Below, in pieces: positions 42,331-51,761 of a stretch of 64,000 bases of DNA (its first letter is position 1; every line of letters begins with the position of its first letter). The position numbers and the translations under genes are program-made. The notes under the pieces are model-generated. The model saw only the letters and a list, made by a program, of their open reading frames with translations. It searched no databases and was not told where the DNA came from. Source of the stretch: Brevibacillus daliensis (GTDB lineage Bacteria; Bacillota; Bacilli; Brevibacillales; Brevibacillaceae); contig NZ_JAJISB010000023.1 of NCBI RefSeq assembly GCF_021245735.1, positions 1 to 64,000 on the forward strand. Reading direction: 5' to 3'.

Positions 42331-43338
42331 GTGAAGCCATATAAGGACTGGAAAAAATCGACGAAATGGCTTGTCAGGTTGACTCTTCTCATCCTCGTTA
42401 TCATGCTTGGTCTGGTCGCGTATTCTACTTGGAAACTATATGATACGGCAGCAACCATTTATCACCCAATCGAACGTATCTCCTCCGAGCCACGATTACA
42501 ATCCGCATCTTATGAACACGAAGACTTGAAGGAAAAAACAACCCCGCAATCTGCTCAGCCATCAACTACAGAGGAAACAACTGGACCACAAGTTACCACC
42601 TTGCTCATTTTCGGGATTGATCGCCGCCCCGACACTCAAGATATTGGGAGAACAGATGTGATTATGCTGGCAATCTTGAATAAGGATACAAACAAGATTA
42701 CGCTCACATCAATTCCTCGTGATACCTATGTCGAGATTGCTGGACAGGGATATAGCGATAAAATTAATGCAGCATACCAATACGGTATAGAGACGTCGAT
42801 TGCAACAGTAGAGAATTTCACAGGAGTCCTGGTCGATCAATATGTGCTGTTTAATTTTGATGGTTTTGAAAAGGCAATTGACAGTATGGGTGGATTGAAG
42901 CTTGAGGTAGATTCTAATTTGGGGGAATATCTCAAAATATCGGTGGGTACACAACTCCTAAACGGGCAGCAGGTGCTTGATTATGCACGATTTCGTAACG
43001 ATGCCAAGGGAGACTTCGGGCGAAATGAACGGCAACAAAATGTGATTAAAGCTGTGCTGGAACAAAGTAAAGAGCTACGAAATCCTGGAAAGATAAAAAG
43101 TATCCTGGATACCGTAGGCGAGGATGTACGTACAGATCTGGATTTATCTCGAATTATTTCACTAGCTTCTGATGTGTATGATTTTTCGACGGAACATGTT
43201 GAACAAATCAAATATAATGCAACTACAGCTCGTTTTGGTCCTCGTTATTTAAGCTACGTCGTGATAGATGAAAAAGAGCGTAAGCGAGTGGCTGAGCTTT
43301 TGCAACAGAGCATGATAAATGAAGAAAAAAGTAAATAA
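42331..43338 (+). CDS. LytR-CpsA-Psr (LCP) family phosphotransferase
   Basis: The product (about 335 residues from GTG 42331 after AAAGGGG) has a short cytoplasmic tail, one membrane segment (WLVRLTLLILVIMLGLVAYS), a Thr/Ser/Pro-rich linker, and the LCP domain: LLIFGIDRRP near residue 100, RTDVIMLAIL, LTSIPRDTYVEIAGQGYSDK near 132 and DYARFRNDAKGDFGRNERQQ near 220, with the conserved Asp and Arg residues that bind polyprenyl pyrophosphate. LCP enzymes attach teichoic acids or capsular polymers to peptidoglycan. It fits with the polysaccharide genes upstream. Confidence 0.88.
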   Translation: MKPYKDWKKSTKWLVRLTLLILVIMLGLVAYSTWKLYDTAATIYHPIERISSEPRLQSASYEHEDLKEKTTPQSAQPSTTEETTGPQVTTLLIFGIDRRPDTQDIGRTDVIMLAILNKDTNKITLTSIPRDTYVEIAGQGYSDKINAAYQYGIETSIATVENFTGVLVDQYVLFNFDGFEKAIDSMGGLKLEVDSNLGEYLKISVGTQLLNGQQVLDYARFRNDAKGDFGRNERQQNVIKAVLEQSKELRNPGKIKSILDTVGEDVRTDLDLSRIISLASDVYDFSTEHVEQIKYNATTARFGPRYLSYVVIDEKERKRVAELLQQSMINEEKSK

Positions 43339-43343
43339 ATCGG

Positions 43344-43394
43344 ACCAGGGTTAATTGAGAAGGGCTTTGTTCCTCCTTGGTTACCCTGTTTTTT
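43344..43394 (+). terminator. Rho-independent terminator
   Basis: CAGGGTTAATTGAGAAGG pairs imperfectly with CCTCCTTGGTTACCCTG and is followed by TTTTTTCT, just past the LCP gene. Confidence 0.6.
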
Positions 43395-43631
43395 CTGGCA
43401 TGAAGCAGAAAATCTCTGATAGCCTGTAAACAGGTATCGAGTAACCTTTTGACTATAATTTTTATTTTTAATAAAAAGGCGTAGATATGCTCTTCAAAGT
43501 TAGTAAAGTTACATGAAAATAAGGAAAAAAACTTATAGCCCGACTATATATTAATTTACAAGGACAAAAAACAAGGAAAAATGTATAAAAAACCGATAAG
43601 TGAGAAAGCACCTCTTTAATACCCGGGATAA

Positions 43632-43931
<300 letters not shown>

Positions 43932-43955
43932 ATTATCTAATTAGAGTGTATTATA

Positions 43956-43988
43956 AAAATCCCCGGACTATTTTGACCGGGGATTTTT
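43956..43988. terminator. Bidirectional terminator between fer and relP
   Basis: AAAATCCCCGG pairs with CCGGGGATTTT around ACTATTTTGA, with T-runs on both strands. Convergent genes on each side end here. Confidence 0.88.
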
Positions 43989-43992
43989 CCTG

Positions 43993-44649
43993 TTATGGTA
44001 GTTCTTTATATCGATCCATTTCTTTGTTGAGATTTTCCATTTTGTGATCGAGGTGTGAGACGACGCCAGCTGCTTCTTTTAATTCGGCAAGTAAGTGGTT
44101 AGGGACTTCCTTTTTAAATTTATAATAGATCTTATGTTCTAAACTAGCCCAGAAATCCATAGCTACTGTTCTAATTTGGACTTCAACGGGAACATTTTCT
44201 ACTCGATCCGACAGGAATACAGGAATCTCCAAGAGTAGGTGAAGACTTTTATATCCATTCGCTTTTGGGTTCTTAATATAATCTTTGACTTCAACAACGG
44301 TGATATCCTTTTGTTTTTGCAACATTGTAGCCAGTTCGTATATATCAGAGATAAATGAGCAGGTAATACGTATACCAGCAATATCTTTAATGTTATCTCG
44401 AATAGATTCTATAGATAGGTCAATATCCTTACGTTGAGCCTTTAGGAAAATACTATCCGGAGATTTAAGTCGAGATTTAACATGTTCAATTGGATTATAA
44501 TCGTGGACATATTGAAATTCTTCTTTTAGAATATTAATCTTGGTATTCATTTCATCTAAACCGAATTTATAAGCCATCAAAAATCTTGTTAGCTCATTTT
44601 TTAAGTGCTTCATCTTATCTAGATTATTTATTGTTACCTTTAGTGTCAA
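43993..44649 (-). CDS. relP: Small alarmone synthetase RelP (YwaC)
   Basis: The 218-residue protein makes (p)ppGpp or related alarmones and lacks hydrolase and TGS domains. It aligns by eye to B. subtilis YwaC: MAYKFGLDEMNTKINILKEE, HDYNPIEHVKSRLKSPDSIF, DIAGIRITCSFISDIYELA (substrate-binding loop), DYIKNPKANGYKSLHLLLEI and VEVQIRTVAMDFWASLEHKI with the catalytic Glu/Gln-Arg residues. It resembles RelP more than RelQ because of the IEHVKSR and FISDIYEL segments. It is monocistronic and convergent with fer. RelP is typically induced by cell-wall stress. Confidence 0.9.
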   Translation of the reverse strand: MTLKVTINNLDKMKHLKNELTRFLMAYKFGLDEMNTKINILKEEFQYVHDYNPIEHVKSRLKSPDSIFLKAQRKDIDLSIESIRDNIKDIAGIRITCSFISDIYELATMLQKQKDITVVEVKDYIKNPKANGYKSLHLLLEIPVFLSDRVENVPVEVQIRTVAMDFWASLEHKIYYKFKKEVPNHLLAELKEAAGVVSHLDHKMENLNKEMDRYKELP

Positions 44650-44821
44650 TGTACGATCACTCTTTTCATAGTAGAATGGAAGTAAGCTCGATCTAACAGT
44701 GACGAGTCAAATACATTCCTACAACACGTCTATTATCTATCATAGTACGTAACAAATTAACTTTCAAATCATTTGGATGGTAATTTTAAAAAATGTTGGA
44801 AGATGTGAAGGAGGTACTGAT

Positions 44822-45127
44822 TTGATCAAGGTATTTACTGAATATAAAGTAAAAAGGGATTGCAGAATGGAGTATATTACTTTATTAGAAGAATTGCGAC
44901 ATTATCATAGGAAAGCATGGGATATAGAAGACTTCCGGATTTTTGAGGGAGCGGATCAACCGGAATTATTCGTAGAGGAGTTCCATGTTCAGGATATGGA
45001 ACGGTACCAGAAAATAAAAGAGGCTAGGCGTATTGAGCAGAATAAGATTCTGGAAAGACTTCATGATTGTATTGATGGTGGTGCAAAGAAAGTGAATATC
45101 TGGGCGTTTGTGGAAATCAATGAATAA
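44822..45127 (+). CDS. Small protein of dimeric alpha-beta barrel type
   Basis: The 101-residue product starts at TTG 44822, preceded by AAGGAGG. It has one beta-alpha-beta-type module (IKVFTEYKVKRDCRMEYITL; FRIFEGADQPELFVEEFHVQ; MERYQKIKEARRIEQNKILE) similar to antibiotic biosynthesis monooxygenase or NIPSNAP-like ferredoxin folds of bacilli, but no active-site residues are identifiable. I cannot name it. It stands alone, divergent from relP with about 170 bases between, and ends at a CCGAG-family terminator. Confidence 0.6.
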   Translation: MIKVFTEYKVKRDCRMEYITLLEELRHYHRKAWDIEDFRIFEGADQPELFVEEFHVQDMERYQKIKEARRIEQNKILERLHDCIDGGAKKVNIWAFVEINE

Positions 45128-45143
45128 AGTAGGAACGAGAAAA

Positions 45144-45188
45144 CCGAGTAGATCATCAGAAGTATGATTGATGATCTACTCGGTTTTT
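45144..45188 (+). terminator. CCGAG-family terminator
   Basis: ACCGAGTAGATCATCA pairs with TGATGATCTACTCGGT (perfect 15-bp stem) and is followed by TTTTTTC. The outer stem is shared with the family, the inner stem differs. Confidence 0.85.
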
Positions 45189-45320
45189 TCTATTTATTAT
45201 TCAACGTTCTCCAATAATAAAAACTCAGATTTTTGATTATTTTATAATATAGAATCTCATGACTTGGGATACATTATTAATTAGAAACAGCCAAATCGTC
45301 AATTTTAATGGAGGTGTTAT

Positions 45321-46697
45321 ATGATACGTATCAATAAAGAAAGATGGGTCATAGTTCAGAGTATATTTACATTTAGCCTACTAATGAGTACAGTCTTTAT
45401 ACCAATGCTTTTGTACATTGTATATGGATTGGAATTATCAACCGGGTTTGAAGGATATTGGCCATCAATCTTATTTTATACTACATATATAACTGGAGTA
45501 TTCATTTGGATTCCTATAGTTAGCAGGTTGGGTATCTATCGATCTTTATATTGGTCTGTTTTCATTACGATCGTATCGATGGTTAGTCTTGCTTTTTTTA
45601 ATGATTCTTATCAATGGCTTGAAGGAAGTGCGTTAGTTTCTGGGTTTTCAGTTAGTGCTATTTCTTCAATGAAAAGTACCTTATTATTTCGTCATGTAGA
45701 AAGAGGTGGACAAGTTTTCACCAAAAATCAGCAAGTATTAATTATTTTTATCGTTTTCTTGTTGTTATTCGTAATTCTTTTGGGAATCAGCTTAGTAAAC
45801 CTACCACTATTAACATTAGCATATGGAGGTTGTTTGAGTAGTATACTCGTTGCCATAAGAAATTTTCCACCAATTGAAAAAGTCAAAGAAATGCCCTCTG
45901 TTTCAATCACGTGGGCAGTCATTTGGTTTCTGTTTTTTTCTCTATTTGTAATTCTTGTGCGAATGAGTCGTTATATAGACAATGAACAAATGATACTCTT
46001 TTTTCTTATTTTGGCAATAATACTTATTGGTTTTATGTTTGTCACATTAGTAAGAGCTCAATTTTTTCATAAGCTTTCTTCATCATTACCAACCAAACTA
46101 AAGGCACTATCATTTTTACTTGGATTTGGAAATGGCTATTTATTCGTGATAGGACTATTTTACAGTTTTGCATTTTACAATATTTTAACCGGTATTTTTA
46201 TTGTTGTTGGTCCGTATTTTTTAGGGATTTTAATGTCATCACTGTTAAATAATAAACTCATTAAGAAAATGAATTCGTTATATATTTTTCTTGTAAGTAC
46301 ATTTTTAATGTTGTTCGGATTCTATTCTCCAATATTTATCATTCTTAGTGTAGCAATTAGTAGCTATTCATTTAGCATGATTTCTTCTCAAAATGATATA
46401 AAAGTATTTACCCATAATCCTTCACATAGAGAACTTTCATTACTCATTTACACGACTTGGAAATCGTTTGGGAATTTATGTGTACAATTTTTTGTATTTG
46501 TTGTGATTGTAGCAGTTGGAATCTACTACCATGTTGAATGGTCTCAACTTTTTCAAGCAATTGTTGGAAATTATGAGTTACAGATTCCGGGATTAACATT
46601 ACCATTATTAATGTTTATTCTAGCATTCTGTTGTTGGCTGGGAATGGTGGGCTTAGGTTTTTGGCTCAGTAAAATAGCTAATTCTAAAAAAGCTTAG
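45321..46697 (+). CDS. Multi-spanning membrane protein, probable MFS-like transporter
   Basis: This 458-residue hydrophobic protein has about 12 membrane helices with an amphipathic middle loop and short polar ends, the layout of a major-facilitator permease. However, the normal motif A (GxLaDrxGrk) is not visible; the nearest equivalent is SRLGIYRSLYW. The base composition (33% GC or lower) is more AT-rich than its neighbours, and the downstream region is full of gene fragments, suggesting transfer or decay. Function unknown. GGAGGTGTT precedes ATG 45321. Confidence 0.6.
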   Translation: MIRINKERWVIVQSIFTFSLLMSTVFIPMLLYIVYGLELSTGFEGYWPSILFYTTYITGVFIWIPIVSRLGIYRSLYWSVFITIVSMVSLAFFNDSYQWLEGSALVSGFSVSAISSMKSTLLFRHVERGGQVFTKNQQVLIIFIVFLLLFVILLGISLVNLPLLTLAYGGCLSSILVAIRNFPPIEKVKEMPSVSITWAVIWFLFFSLFVILVRMSRYIDNEQMILFFLILAIILIGFMFVTLVRAQFFHKLSSSLPTKLKALSFLLGFGNGYLFVIGLFYSFAFYNILTGIFIVVGPYFLGILMSSLLNNKLIKKMNSLYIFLVSTFLMLFGFYSPIFIILSVAISSYSFSMISSQNDIKVFTHNPSHRELSLLIYTTWKSFGNLCVQFFVFVVIVAVGIYYHVEWSQLFQAIVGNYELQIPGLTLPLLMFILAFCCWLGMVGLGFWLSKIANSKKA

Positions 46698-46706
46698 AAT
46701 GTTGTA

Positions 46707-46740
46707 AGTAGGTACCTATGTAGGTACCTGCTTTATTTTT
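46707..46740 (+). terminator. Rho-independent terminator
   Basis: AGTAGGTACCTA pairs with TAGGTACCTGCT and is followed by TTATTTTTT. Confidence 0.75.
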
Positions 46741-46771
46741 TATGACATACTACCAAAAAAGAAACCAAAAT

Positions 46772-46952
46772 AGACTTATGCAACAACAAAGAGGGGAGGT
46801 ATAAGGCTGCACAAGCAGAAATAGATCGTTGGAGTACAATGAAAGAAGTAAATGTAGCTATGCATAGTCTTTATCAAAGTGGTAAACTTACACTAATTTC
46901 TAAGAAGAGTAAGAATCTACATAGTTTCTACATAGTCATTTTAAAAAGGTGA
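46772..46952 (+). pseudogene. Start-less coding fragment, unknown family
   Basis: A frame with no start gives KAAQAEIDRWSTMKEVNVAM then HSLYQSGKLTLISKKSKNLH and SFYIVILKR-stop (TGA 46950-46952). It reads like a helical C-terminus of a real protein but I do not recognise it. It lies immediately before the AraC relic; its stop overlaps that gene's ribosome site. Confidence 0.35.
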
Positions 46953-46957
46953 GGCTA

Positions 46958-47092
46958 TTGAATGAAGACCACATAAGAGCTATTGAGCAAACTATTATGT
47001 ATATGAAAGACCATTTGAATGAAAATATTACAACCGATGATTTGGCAGCACGTGTAAACTATAGCCCTTTTCATTTACATGAATCAATATGA
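46958..47092 (+). pseudogene. AraC-family regulator, N-terminal fragment
   Basis: From TTG 46958, preceded by AAAGGTGAG, 44 codons give MNEDHIRAIEQTIMYMKDHL-NENITTDDLAARVNYSPFHL, the classical first helix-turn-helix of an AraC protein with YSPFHLxx, then ESI and TGA. The second helix-turn-helix and any effector domain are gone. The next 190 bases hold no continuous frame. Confidence 0.6.
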
Positions 47093-47302
47093 AACAAAGA
47101 ACCTACCTGTCCCGACATTCTCTGAAAATCCCTCACCTCAGATTACTTGCCAGATTTAGCGCCTGAAACCTTTCATGGCATTATTTTTGTGCCCTGATCA
47201 GAAACAAATAAGAGAGCAGACTAGAAGAATTTCTCGATTCGCAGGCACATTATAATCCCAGTAACGAATACTAGCATTTTCTATAGGGATGAGGTGAAGA
47301 AT

Positions 47303-47662
47303 ATGGAGCAACTACCCGTTTACGATATGACTTTCCAGATTAGGGTGGCTGACTTTGAAGCAGGCTCTACATGGTATGAAGCATTGCTGAGACGCTCTCC
47401 TGATTTTATTCCACACGATGACTTTATCGAATGGGAACTGATAAAGGGATGCTGGCTTCAGCTTGCGAAAGGAGAACCTGCTATTGGCAGTGGTCCCTTA
47501 CGTTTTGGAGTATCTGATATAGAGAAGGAGAGACAGCGAATAATCTCGGAACTAGGTGTGGAGGTTTCAGAAGTATACACAAGGGAAGGTGTGCCTGTTA
47601 AATGGTGCACGTTTGACGATCCTTTTGGTAATCGATTAGGGTTCTATCAGCATTTGGATTAA
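47303..47662 (+). CDS. VOC family (glyoxalase-fold) protein
   Basis: The product (about 119 residues from ATG 47303 after GAGGTGA) has the VOC pattern: YDMTFQIRVADFEAGSTWYE with ALLRRSPDFIPHDDF, and a C-terminal half ending VKWCTFDDPFGNRLGFYQHL, where Asp-Pro-x-Gly-Asn marks the end of the fold. It resembles small bleomycin-resistance or dioxygenase-like proteins whose substrates are unknown. Upstream are fragments of unrelated genes; downstream is a terminator. Confidence 0.72.
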   Translation: MEQLPVYDMTFQIRVADFEAGSTWYEALLRRSPDFIPHDDFIEWELIKGCWLQLAKGEPAIGSGPLRFGVSDIEKERQRIISELGVEVSEVYTREGVPVKWCTFDDPFGNRLGFYQHLD

Positions 47663-47696
47663 GGATACCTATAGCGTATATGAGATGAATATTTTG

Positions 47697-47728
47697 AAAA
47701 GAACGTCATTTGATGGCGTTCTTTTTTG
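47697..47728 (+). terminator. Rho-independent terminator
   Basis: AAAAGAACG pairs with CGTTCTTTT around TCATTTGATGG, followed by TTG. Confidence 0.7.
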
Positions 47729-47890
47729 TCATATTGGTGTAACATATATGCTTTACGATGGTTGTATTCAAAAGGCTAGTGGTCATGTTCCGACTCTTAT
47801 AGCTATTGGCAGTAAGTTGATTGGATGATGCCCAGATTAAATGGGATACTACTCCAAATCGAAGAGAGTATTTGTGCAGGACCTCTGTGA

Positions 47891-48208
47891 GTAGATATAC
47901 TAGGAGGCAGAATCTATAAAAATGGGATCGATCATGAAGCGACGACCATTGATACACATATCCTTCGATTCCGGGAAAAATTGGAGATGAGTGGATTAAT
48001 ATACATAAACAGGCTTCTAGAGCTTTCCCGGTTGCAAACAGATCAGTATACGGTGGAGCCATTTGGTTTTTTATTTGAACACTTGTTTAAAAAGCTGCAA
48101 CAACAAGTAATTAGTGTTACCGTGCATAAAGACGAAGTACATCCGTGTGGTTTCACATTGGAGAAAATCGAGTTTTATTTTGTATTATCAACATGTAACA
48201 ATCATTGA
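47891..48208 (+). pseudogene. Collapsed two-component system: response-regulator end fused to kinase fragment
   Basis: After a TGA the frame gives GGRIYKNGIDHEATTIDTHI-LRFREKLE, the recognition-helix end of an OmpR-type winged helix, running without a break into YINRLLELSRLQTDQYTVEP, the dimerisation helix of a sensor histidine kinase, then FLFEHLFKKLQQQ and a degraded tail to TGA 48208. The rest of both proteins is deleted. Start codons are absent. It probably derives from a BaeS/YkoGH-like pair. Confidence 0.6.
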
Positions 48209-48238
48209 AACAATGTAAATAGGGGAACGTAAGCAGTG

Positions 48239-49096
48239 ATGATAAAAGCTCTGAAAAGAATAGTATTTAGTTTTGTAGTAGTCTGTATGTTGCTCGCAGG
48301 AATTTTTTTCTATGCGTACAAGATAGAACCAAATGCCATAACTGTTACGAATCAAGACATACGGAGTGAGTACCTTCCAGAAGGTTTTCATGGGAAGAAG
48401 ATTGTGCAGTTTTCTGATACGCACTTGGGTTCAGATTATTCGCTTGAACAATTACAAGAGTTGGTAGATAAGATGAATGCTATTAATCCTGATATTGTGG
48501 TATTCACTGGTGATTTGATTGACAACTTTGCACAGTACTCATCAGAAAGAGAACAAGTACAATCGATTTTGGCAAAAATTCATGCACCACTTGGAAAGTA
48601 TGCTGTATTTGGCAACCATGATCGAGGCGGTGGAGCCAGCAGATTTTATAAGGCATATATGGAGAAGGCGGGATTCACTGTACTTGTTAATGAAACAGAC
48701 AAGATCGAATTGGAAAATGGCGATAGGATCACCATAGCGGGACTGGACGATTTTTTATTAGGTAAGCCAAACATAGAAAATACGCTACGTAAACTTAATG
48801 CAAAAGAGTTCAATCTGTTAATGGTACATGAACCAGATGTGGTTGAGGAGGTATTATCATTTCCAGTAGATCTTCAATTATCTGGGCATAGTCATGGAGG
48901 ACAAGTGCAACTACCATTTATAGGAGCTTTGTATACACCACCATTAGCTGAAAAATATGTAGAGGGACACTATTTTCTATCAGGAACTCATAAGCGATTG
49001 CAGTTATATGTAAATCGCGGGATTGGAACAACCAGAGCCCCGTATCGATTAGGAAGCAAACCTGAACTTTCAATTTTTACACTACAAGGAATGTGA
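48239..49096 (+). CDS. Membrane-anchored calcineurin-like metallophosphatase (YkuE/YaeI type)
   Basis: The 285-residue protein has an N-terminal membrane segment (VFSFVVVCMLLAGIFFYAY) and a metallophosphoesterase domain: QFSDTHLGSD near residue 59, VFTGDLIDN near 88, GNHDRGGG near 126, VHEPDVV near 198 and GHSHGGQVQLP near 217, which supply the dinuclear metal site. YkuE and E. coli YpbG/YaeI-like enzymes act on UDP-sugars or lipid-linked phosphates at the envelope. ATG 48239 follows a GGGGAACG site; GTG 48236 is also possible. It is monocistronic. Confidence 0.86.
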   Translation: MIKALKRIVFSFVVVCMLLAGIFFYAYKIEPNAITVTNQDIRSEYLPEGFHGKKIVQFSDTHLGSDYSLEQLQELVDKMNAINPDIVVFTGDLIDNFAQYSSEREQVQSILAKIHAPLGKYAVFGNHDRGGGASRFYKAYMEKAGFTVLVNETDKIELENGDRITIAGLDDFLLGKPNIENTLRKLNAKEFNLLMVHEPDVVEEVLSFPVDLQLSGHSHGGQVQLPFIGALYTPPLAEKYVEGHYFLSGTHKRLQLYVNRGIGTTRAPYRLGSKPELSIFTLQGM

Positions 49097-49166
49097 AGGA
49101 TACACAGGTAAATAACAAAGGGAGATAGATTTAATACGTTTCAAGCTTAGAGTATATAAAACAGAA

Positions 49167-49216
49167 AGCAGGCTGTAACTTCCCTTTTTAAAACGGGGGC
49201 GCTACAGCCTGCTTTT
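49167..49216. terminator. Bidirectional terminator
   Basis: AAAGCAGGCTGTAAC pairs with GCTACAGCCTGCTTT, with TTTCC on one side and TTCTGTTTTA on the minus strand. Convergent genes (phosphatase and ABC operon) end here. Confidence 0.8.
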
Positions 49217-49232
49217 CCTGTAGAAGTGATCG

Positions 49233-49979
49233 TTATGAACGTACACTTTGTATAAATGATTTTGTCCGATCAAATTGAGGATTGCCAAAGATCTGTTCAG
49301 GCGTGCCGGATTCGAGAATTTCCCCATCATCCATAAACATAATCTTGTCTGCGACTTCCTTGGCGAAGCCCATTTCGTGGGTGACGACAAGCATCGTCAT
49401 GTTTTCTTCAGCCAGTTGCTTGATTACTTGCAGGACCTCCCCTGTTAATTCAGGGTCAAGAGCAGAAGTAGGTTCGTCAAACAACATGATATCTGGGTTC
49501 ATCATCAGAGCGCGAGCGATAGCAACACGTTGCTTTTGCCCCCCTGATAGCTTGCCAGGATAAGCATCAGCTTTATTTGCCAGTCCTACTTTTGCCAGCA
49601 AGTCTTTTCCACGGTTGCTGATTGCTTCAGCTGATTCTTTCTTTACGAGCTTTGGTGCTAGCTCGATATTTTCTTTAACAGTCAGGTGTGGGAAGAGGTT
49701 AAAGTGCTGAAAAACCATGCCCATTTTAGACGTGATACGCTTTTGCTCAGCGGCATTGGCATAAATACCGTCTTTTACAAGATAATCGCCATGGATAGCA
49801 ACGCTTCCCCCATTGATGTCTTCGAGGTGGATGAGACTTCGCAGCATCGTGCTTTTACCAGAGCCGGAAGGTCCAATAACAGCGATGACTTCATTTTTCT
49901 CTACGTTGAAGGAAACATCTTTTAACACGTCCAGATTGCCGAATGATTTTTTAAGGTTTGATACTTCTATGATAGCCAT
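49233..49979 (-). CDS. Polar amino-acid ABC transporter ATPase (GlnQ-like)
   Basis: The 248-residue ATPase has all ABC motifs: GPSGSGKST (Walker A, residues 36-44), [17 protein letters not shown] (Q-loop), [15 protein letters not shown] (signature, near 140) and [13 protein letters not shown] (Walker B, near 162), and the amino-acid-importer His in [11 protein letters not shown]. It energises the adjacent permease and binding protein. It is the last gene of a three-gene minus-strand operon (binding protein, permease, ATPase) with 15 bases after the permease. Confidence 0.92.
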   Translation of the reverse strand: MAIIEVSNLKKSFGNLDVLKDVSFNVEKNEVIAVIGPSGSGKSTMLRSLIHLEDINGGSVAIHGDYLVKDGIYANAAEQKRITSKMGMVFQHFNLFPHLTVKENIELAPKLVKKESAEAISNRGKDLLAKVGLANKADAYPGKLSGGQKQRVAIARALMMNPDIMLFDEPTSALDPELTGEVLQVIKQLAEENMTMLVVTHEMGFAKEVADKIMFMDDGEILESGTPEQIFGNPQFDRTKSFIQSVRS

Positions 49980-49994
49980 GTTAAGCCAGTCCTT

Positions 49995-50660
49995 TTATTC
50001 AAATGTAAGTCGTTTTTCAAGCTGTTTGAAAATCAGTGTTAGTACAAGAGTCATCAATAGATAGACGATACCCGCTATAAAAAAGGGAACAATTGTAAAA
50101 TCACGATTTACTGCTGTTTGTGCAAAATGCAGGAGCTCTGGAACAGCAACTGCATATAACAGAGCCGTATCTTTCACTAAGGTGATTGACTCGTTCGTGA
50201 TAGAAGGCAGTGCCACACGGAACATCTGTGGCAGAATTACCCTTGTAGTGGTTTGAAATCTGTTTAAGCCTAGTACTTTCGATGCTTCATACTGCCCTTT
50301 GTCAATTGCCAGCAGACCGCCACGGAAGATTTCCGCAAAATAAGCAGCATAGTTTAATACAAATCCAAGACAAGCAGCGACAAACCTATCCATTACAAGG
50401 TATTCACCAATAACGGGAATGATCGGGAGTCCAAAACAGATGAAGAGTAACTGAAGCAGTAATGGGGTCCCACGCATCAAATAAATATACGAATGAGCGA
50501 ACCAGGAAAGGGGTTTGATTTTACTGTTTGCCATGAGGGTAAAGAGAAAGCCAAGTGGAATGGAAATAACGATGGCAATCAGAAACAGGATGACTGTCGT
50601 CTGAGCGCCTTCCAGCATGGTTTTGGTAATATTCCATAGATATTCAATACTCATATTCAA
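49995..50660 (-). CDS. Polar amino-acid ABC transporter permease
   Basis: The 221-residue HisMQ-type permease has five predicted helices (TVILFLIAIVISIPLGFLFT; AACLGFVLNYAAYFAEIFRG) and the EAA coupling loop GQYEASKVLGLNRFQTTTRV. GTPLLLQLLFICFG is typical of amino-acid permeases of the Gln/His group. Together with the lipoprotein and ATPase it forms an importer for a polar or sulfur amino acid (cystine or glutamine-like; the exact ligand cannot be told). Confidence 0.9.
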   Translation of the reverse strand: MNMSIEYLWNITKTMLEGAQTTVILFLIAIVISIPLGFLFTLMANSKIKPLSWFAHSYIYLMRGTPLLLQLLFICFGLPIIPVIGEYLVMDRFVAACLGFVLNYAAYFAEIFRGGLLAIDKGQYEASKVLGLNRFQTTTRVILPQMFRVALPSITNESITLVKDTALLYAVAVPELLHFAQTAVNRDFTIVPFFIAGIVYLLMTLVLTLIFKQLEKRLTFE

Positions 50661-50674
50661 ATGCTCCTAATGAG

Positions 50675-50708
50675 ACAAACCGGATTCTCATGGGGGAATC
50701 CGGTTGTC
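50675..50708 (-). terminator. Intercistronic hairpin between binding-protein and permease genes
   Basis: ACAACCGGATTC pairs with GAATCCGGTTTGT. It lacks a long T-run, so it is better seen as a stabilising or attenuating hairpin that raises binding-protein mRNA relative to the membrane components, as in many ABC operons. Confidence 0.55.
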
Positions 50709-50743
50709 GTATTCTAGTGTAGTAATAAACTCTGTCTACTATC

Positions 50744-51526
50744 TTACTTAAGTACTTTATTTTCGCCAAACCATTTTTCAGAGATTTTTGCAGCAGTACC
50801 ATCTTCATTTAAGGCATCCAGTGCTTTTTGAAGTTCGTTCAATAGCTCCTCGTTTCCTTTTTTCACGCCAATACCGTACTCTTCAGGTGCCAATGCATCG
50901 TCCAGATACTTGAAGGTACCTTCTTCTTTAGACATATAGTATTTAGCAACTACTTCATCAATTACAACTGCCTCTACACGGCCAATTTTCAAATCGCTTA
51001 GTGCTGTAACATTATCGGTGTATTCAGATATCGTACCTACTTTATCTTTAACCGGGTTACTATTTAATGCATCTGCTGCAGAAGATAAAGCTTGTAGACC
51101 TATATTTTTACCTGCAAGATCATCCAGTTTTGTGATGGGAGAGTCAGCTTTCGTAACAACAATTTGGCTATTTTTCAGGTATGGCTTCGTAAACAATACT
51201 TTTCCTTTACGCTCATCTGTAATTGTATAACCATTCCAGATCAAATCGATTCGGCCACTGTTCAATTCTGACTCTTTTGCTTTCCAATCGATTGGCTGGA
51301 AGACGACTTCATACCCCATTTTTTCAGCAGTTGCTTTCGCGTAATCGATGTCGAATCCAACGATTTCATTTTTTTCATCGCGGAAGCCCATCGGAGCGAA
51401 TTTATCGTCAATACCGATTGTTAATTTTTTATCAGTACTACTGCTACTGGTATTAGCAGTGGAGCATCCTGTTGCAATAGCTAAGATCATAACGAAAATA
51501 AATAATAAGGACGAGATCTTTTTCAT
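50744..51526 (-). CDS. Amino-acid ABC transporter substrate-binding lipoprotein
   Basis: The 260-residue product has a lipoprotein signal with lipobox AIATGC (Cys near residue 20) and a periplasmic-binding type 2 (SBP_bac_3) fold: LTIGIDDKFAPMGFRDEKNE, VGFDIDYAKATAEKMGYE and WNGYTITDERKGKVLFTKPY near residue 100. ATG 51526 follows GGAGG; the ATG at 51559 is upstream of that site. It captures the amino acid for the permease and ATPase encoded downstream. The ligand is probably cystine, glutamine or histidine type; I cannot narrow it. Confidence 0.9.
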   Translation of the reverse strand: MKKISSLLFIFVMILAIATGCSTANTSSSSTDKKLTIGIDDKFAPMGFRDEKNEIVGFDIDYAKATAEKMGYEVVFQPIDWKAKESELNSGRIDLIWNGYTITDERKGKVLFTKPYLKNSQIVVTKADSPITKLDDLAGKNIGLQALSSAADALNSNPVKDKVGTISEYTDNVTALSDLKIGRVEAVVIDEVVAKYYMSKEEGTFKYLDDALAPEEYGIGVKKGNEELLNELQKALDALNEDGTAAKISEKWFGENKVLK

Positions 51527-51733
51527 GGATATTTCCTCCCACATCTTTATGTTATTCACATCTTACACTTTAGTACGGTAAAATGCTAACTCGATAATAT
51601 ACTAAAATCTTCTCGTTTTTCTTCGTTATAATAGGTTTTCGTGGTATTTTCTTTCTATATCTCTTTATTTCGCTCCTTTTCATAGAAATGTGGAAATAAT
51701 GGCGATAGGATTTTTCTTTCAAGGGTGATGGCG
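51527..51733. other. Divergent intergenic region
   Basis: About 200 bases between the ABC operon and the IF-3-like gene, very AT-rich (TTCTCGTTTTTCTTCG etc.). The minus-strand ABC promoter should lie near 51550-51620 but no good -35/-10 pair was recognised. No T-box or S-box motif was found. Confidence 0.4.
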
Positions 51734-51761
51734 TTGACAACCCTGTACTGCTTTCTATGTA
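51734..51761 (+). promoter_or_regulatory. Promoter of the IF-3-like gene
   Basis: TTGACA (51734-51739), 16 bases, TATGTA (51756-51761) is a strong sigma-A-like pair. The leader of about 85 bases to the start codon contains no recognisable riboswitch. Confidence 0.6.
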
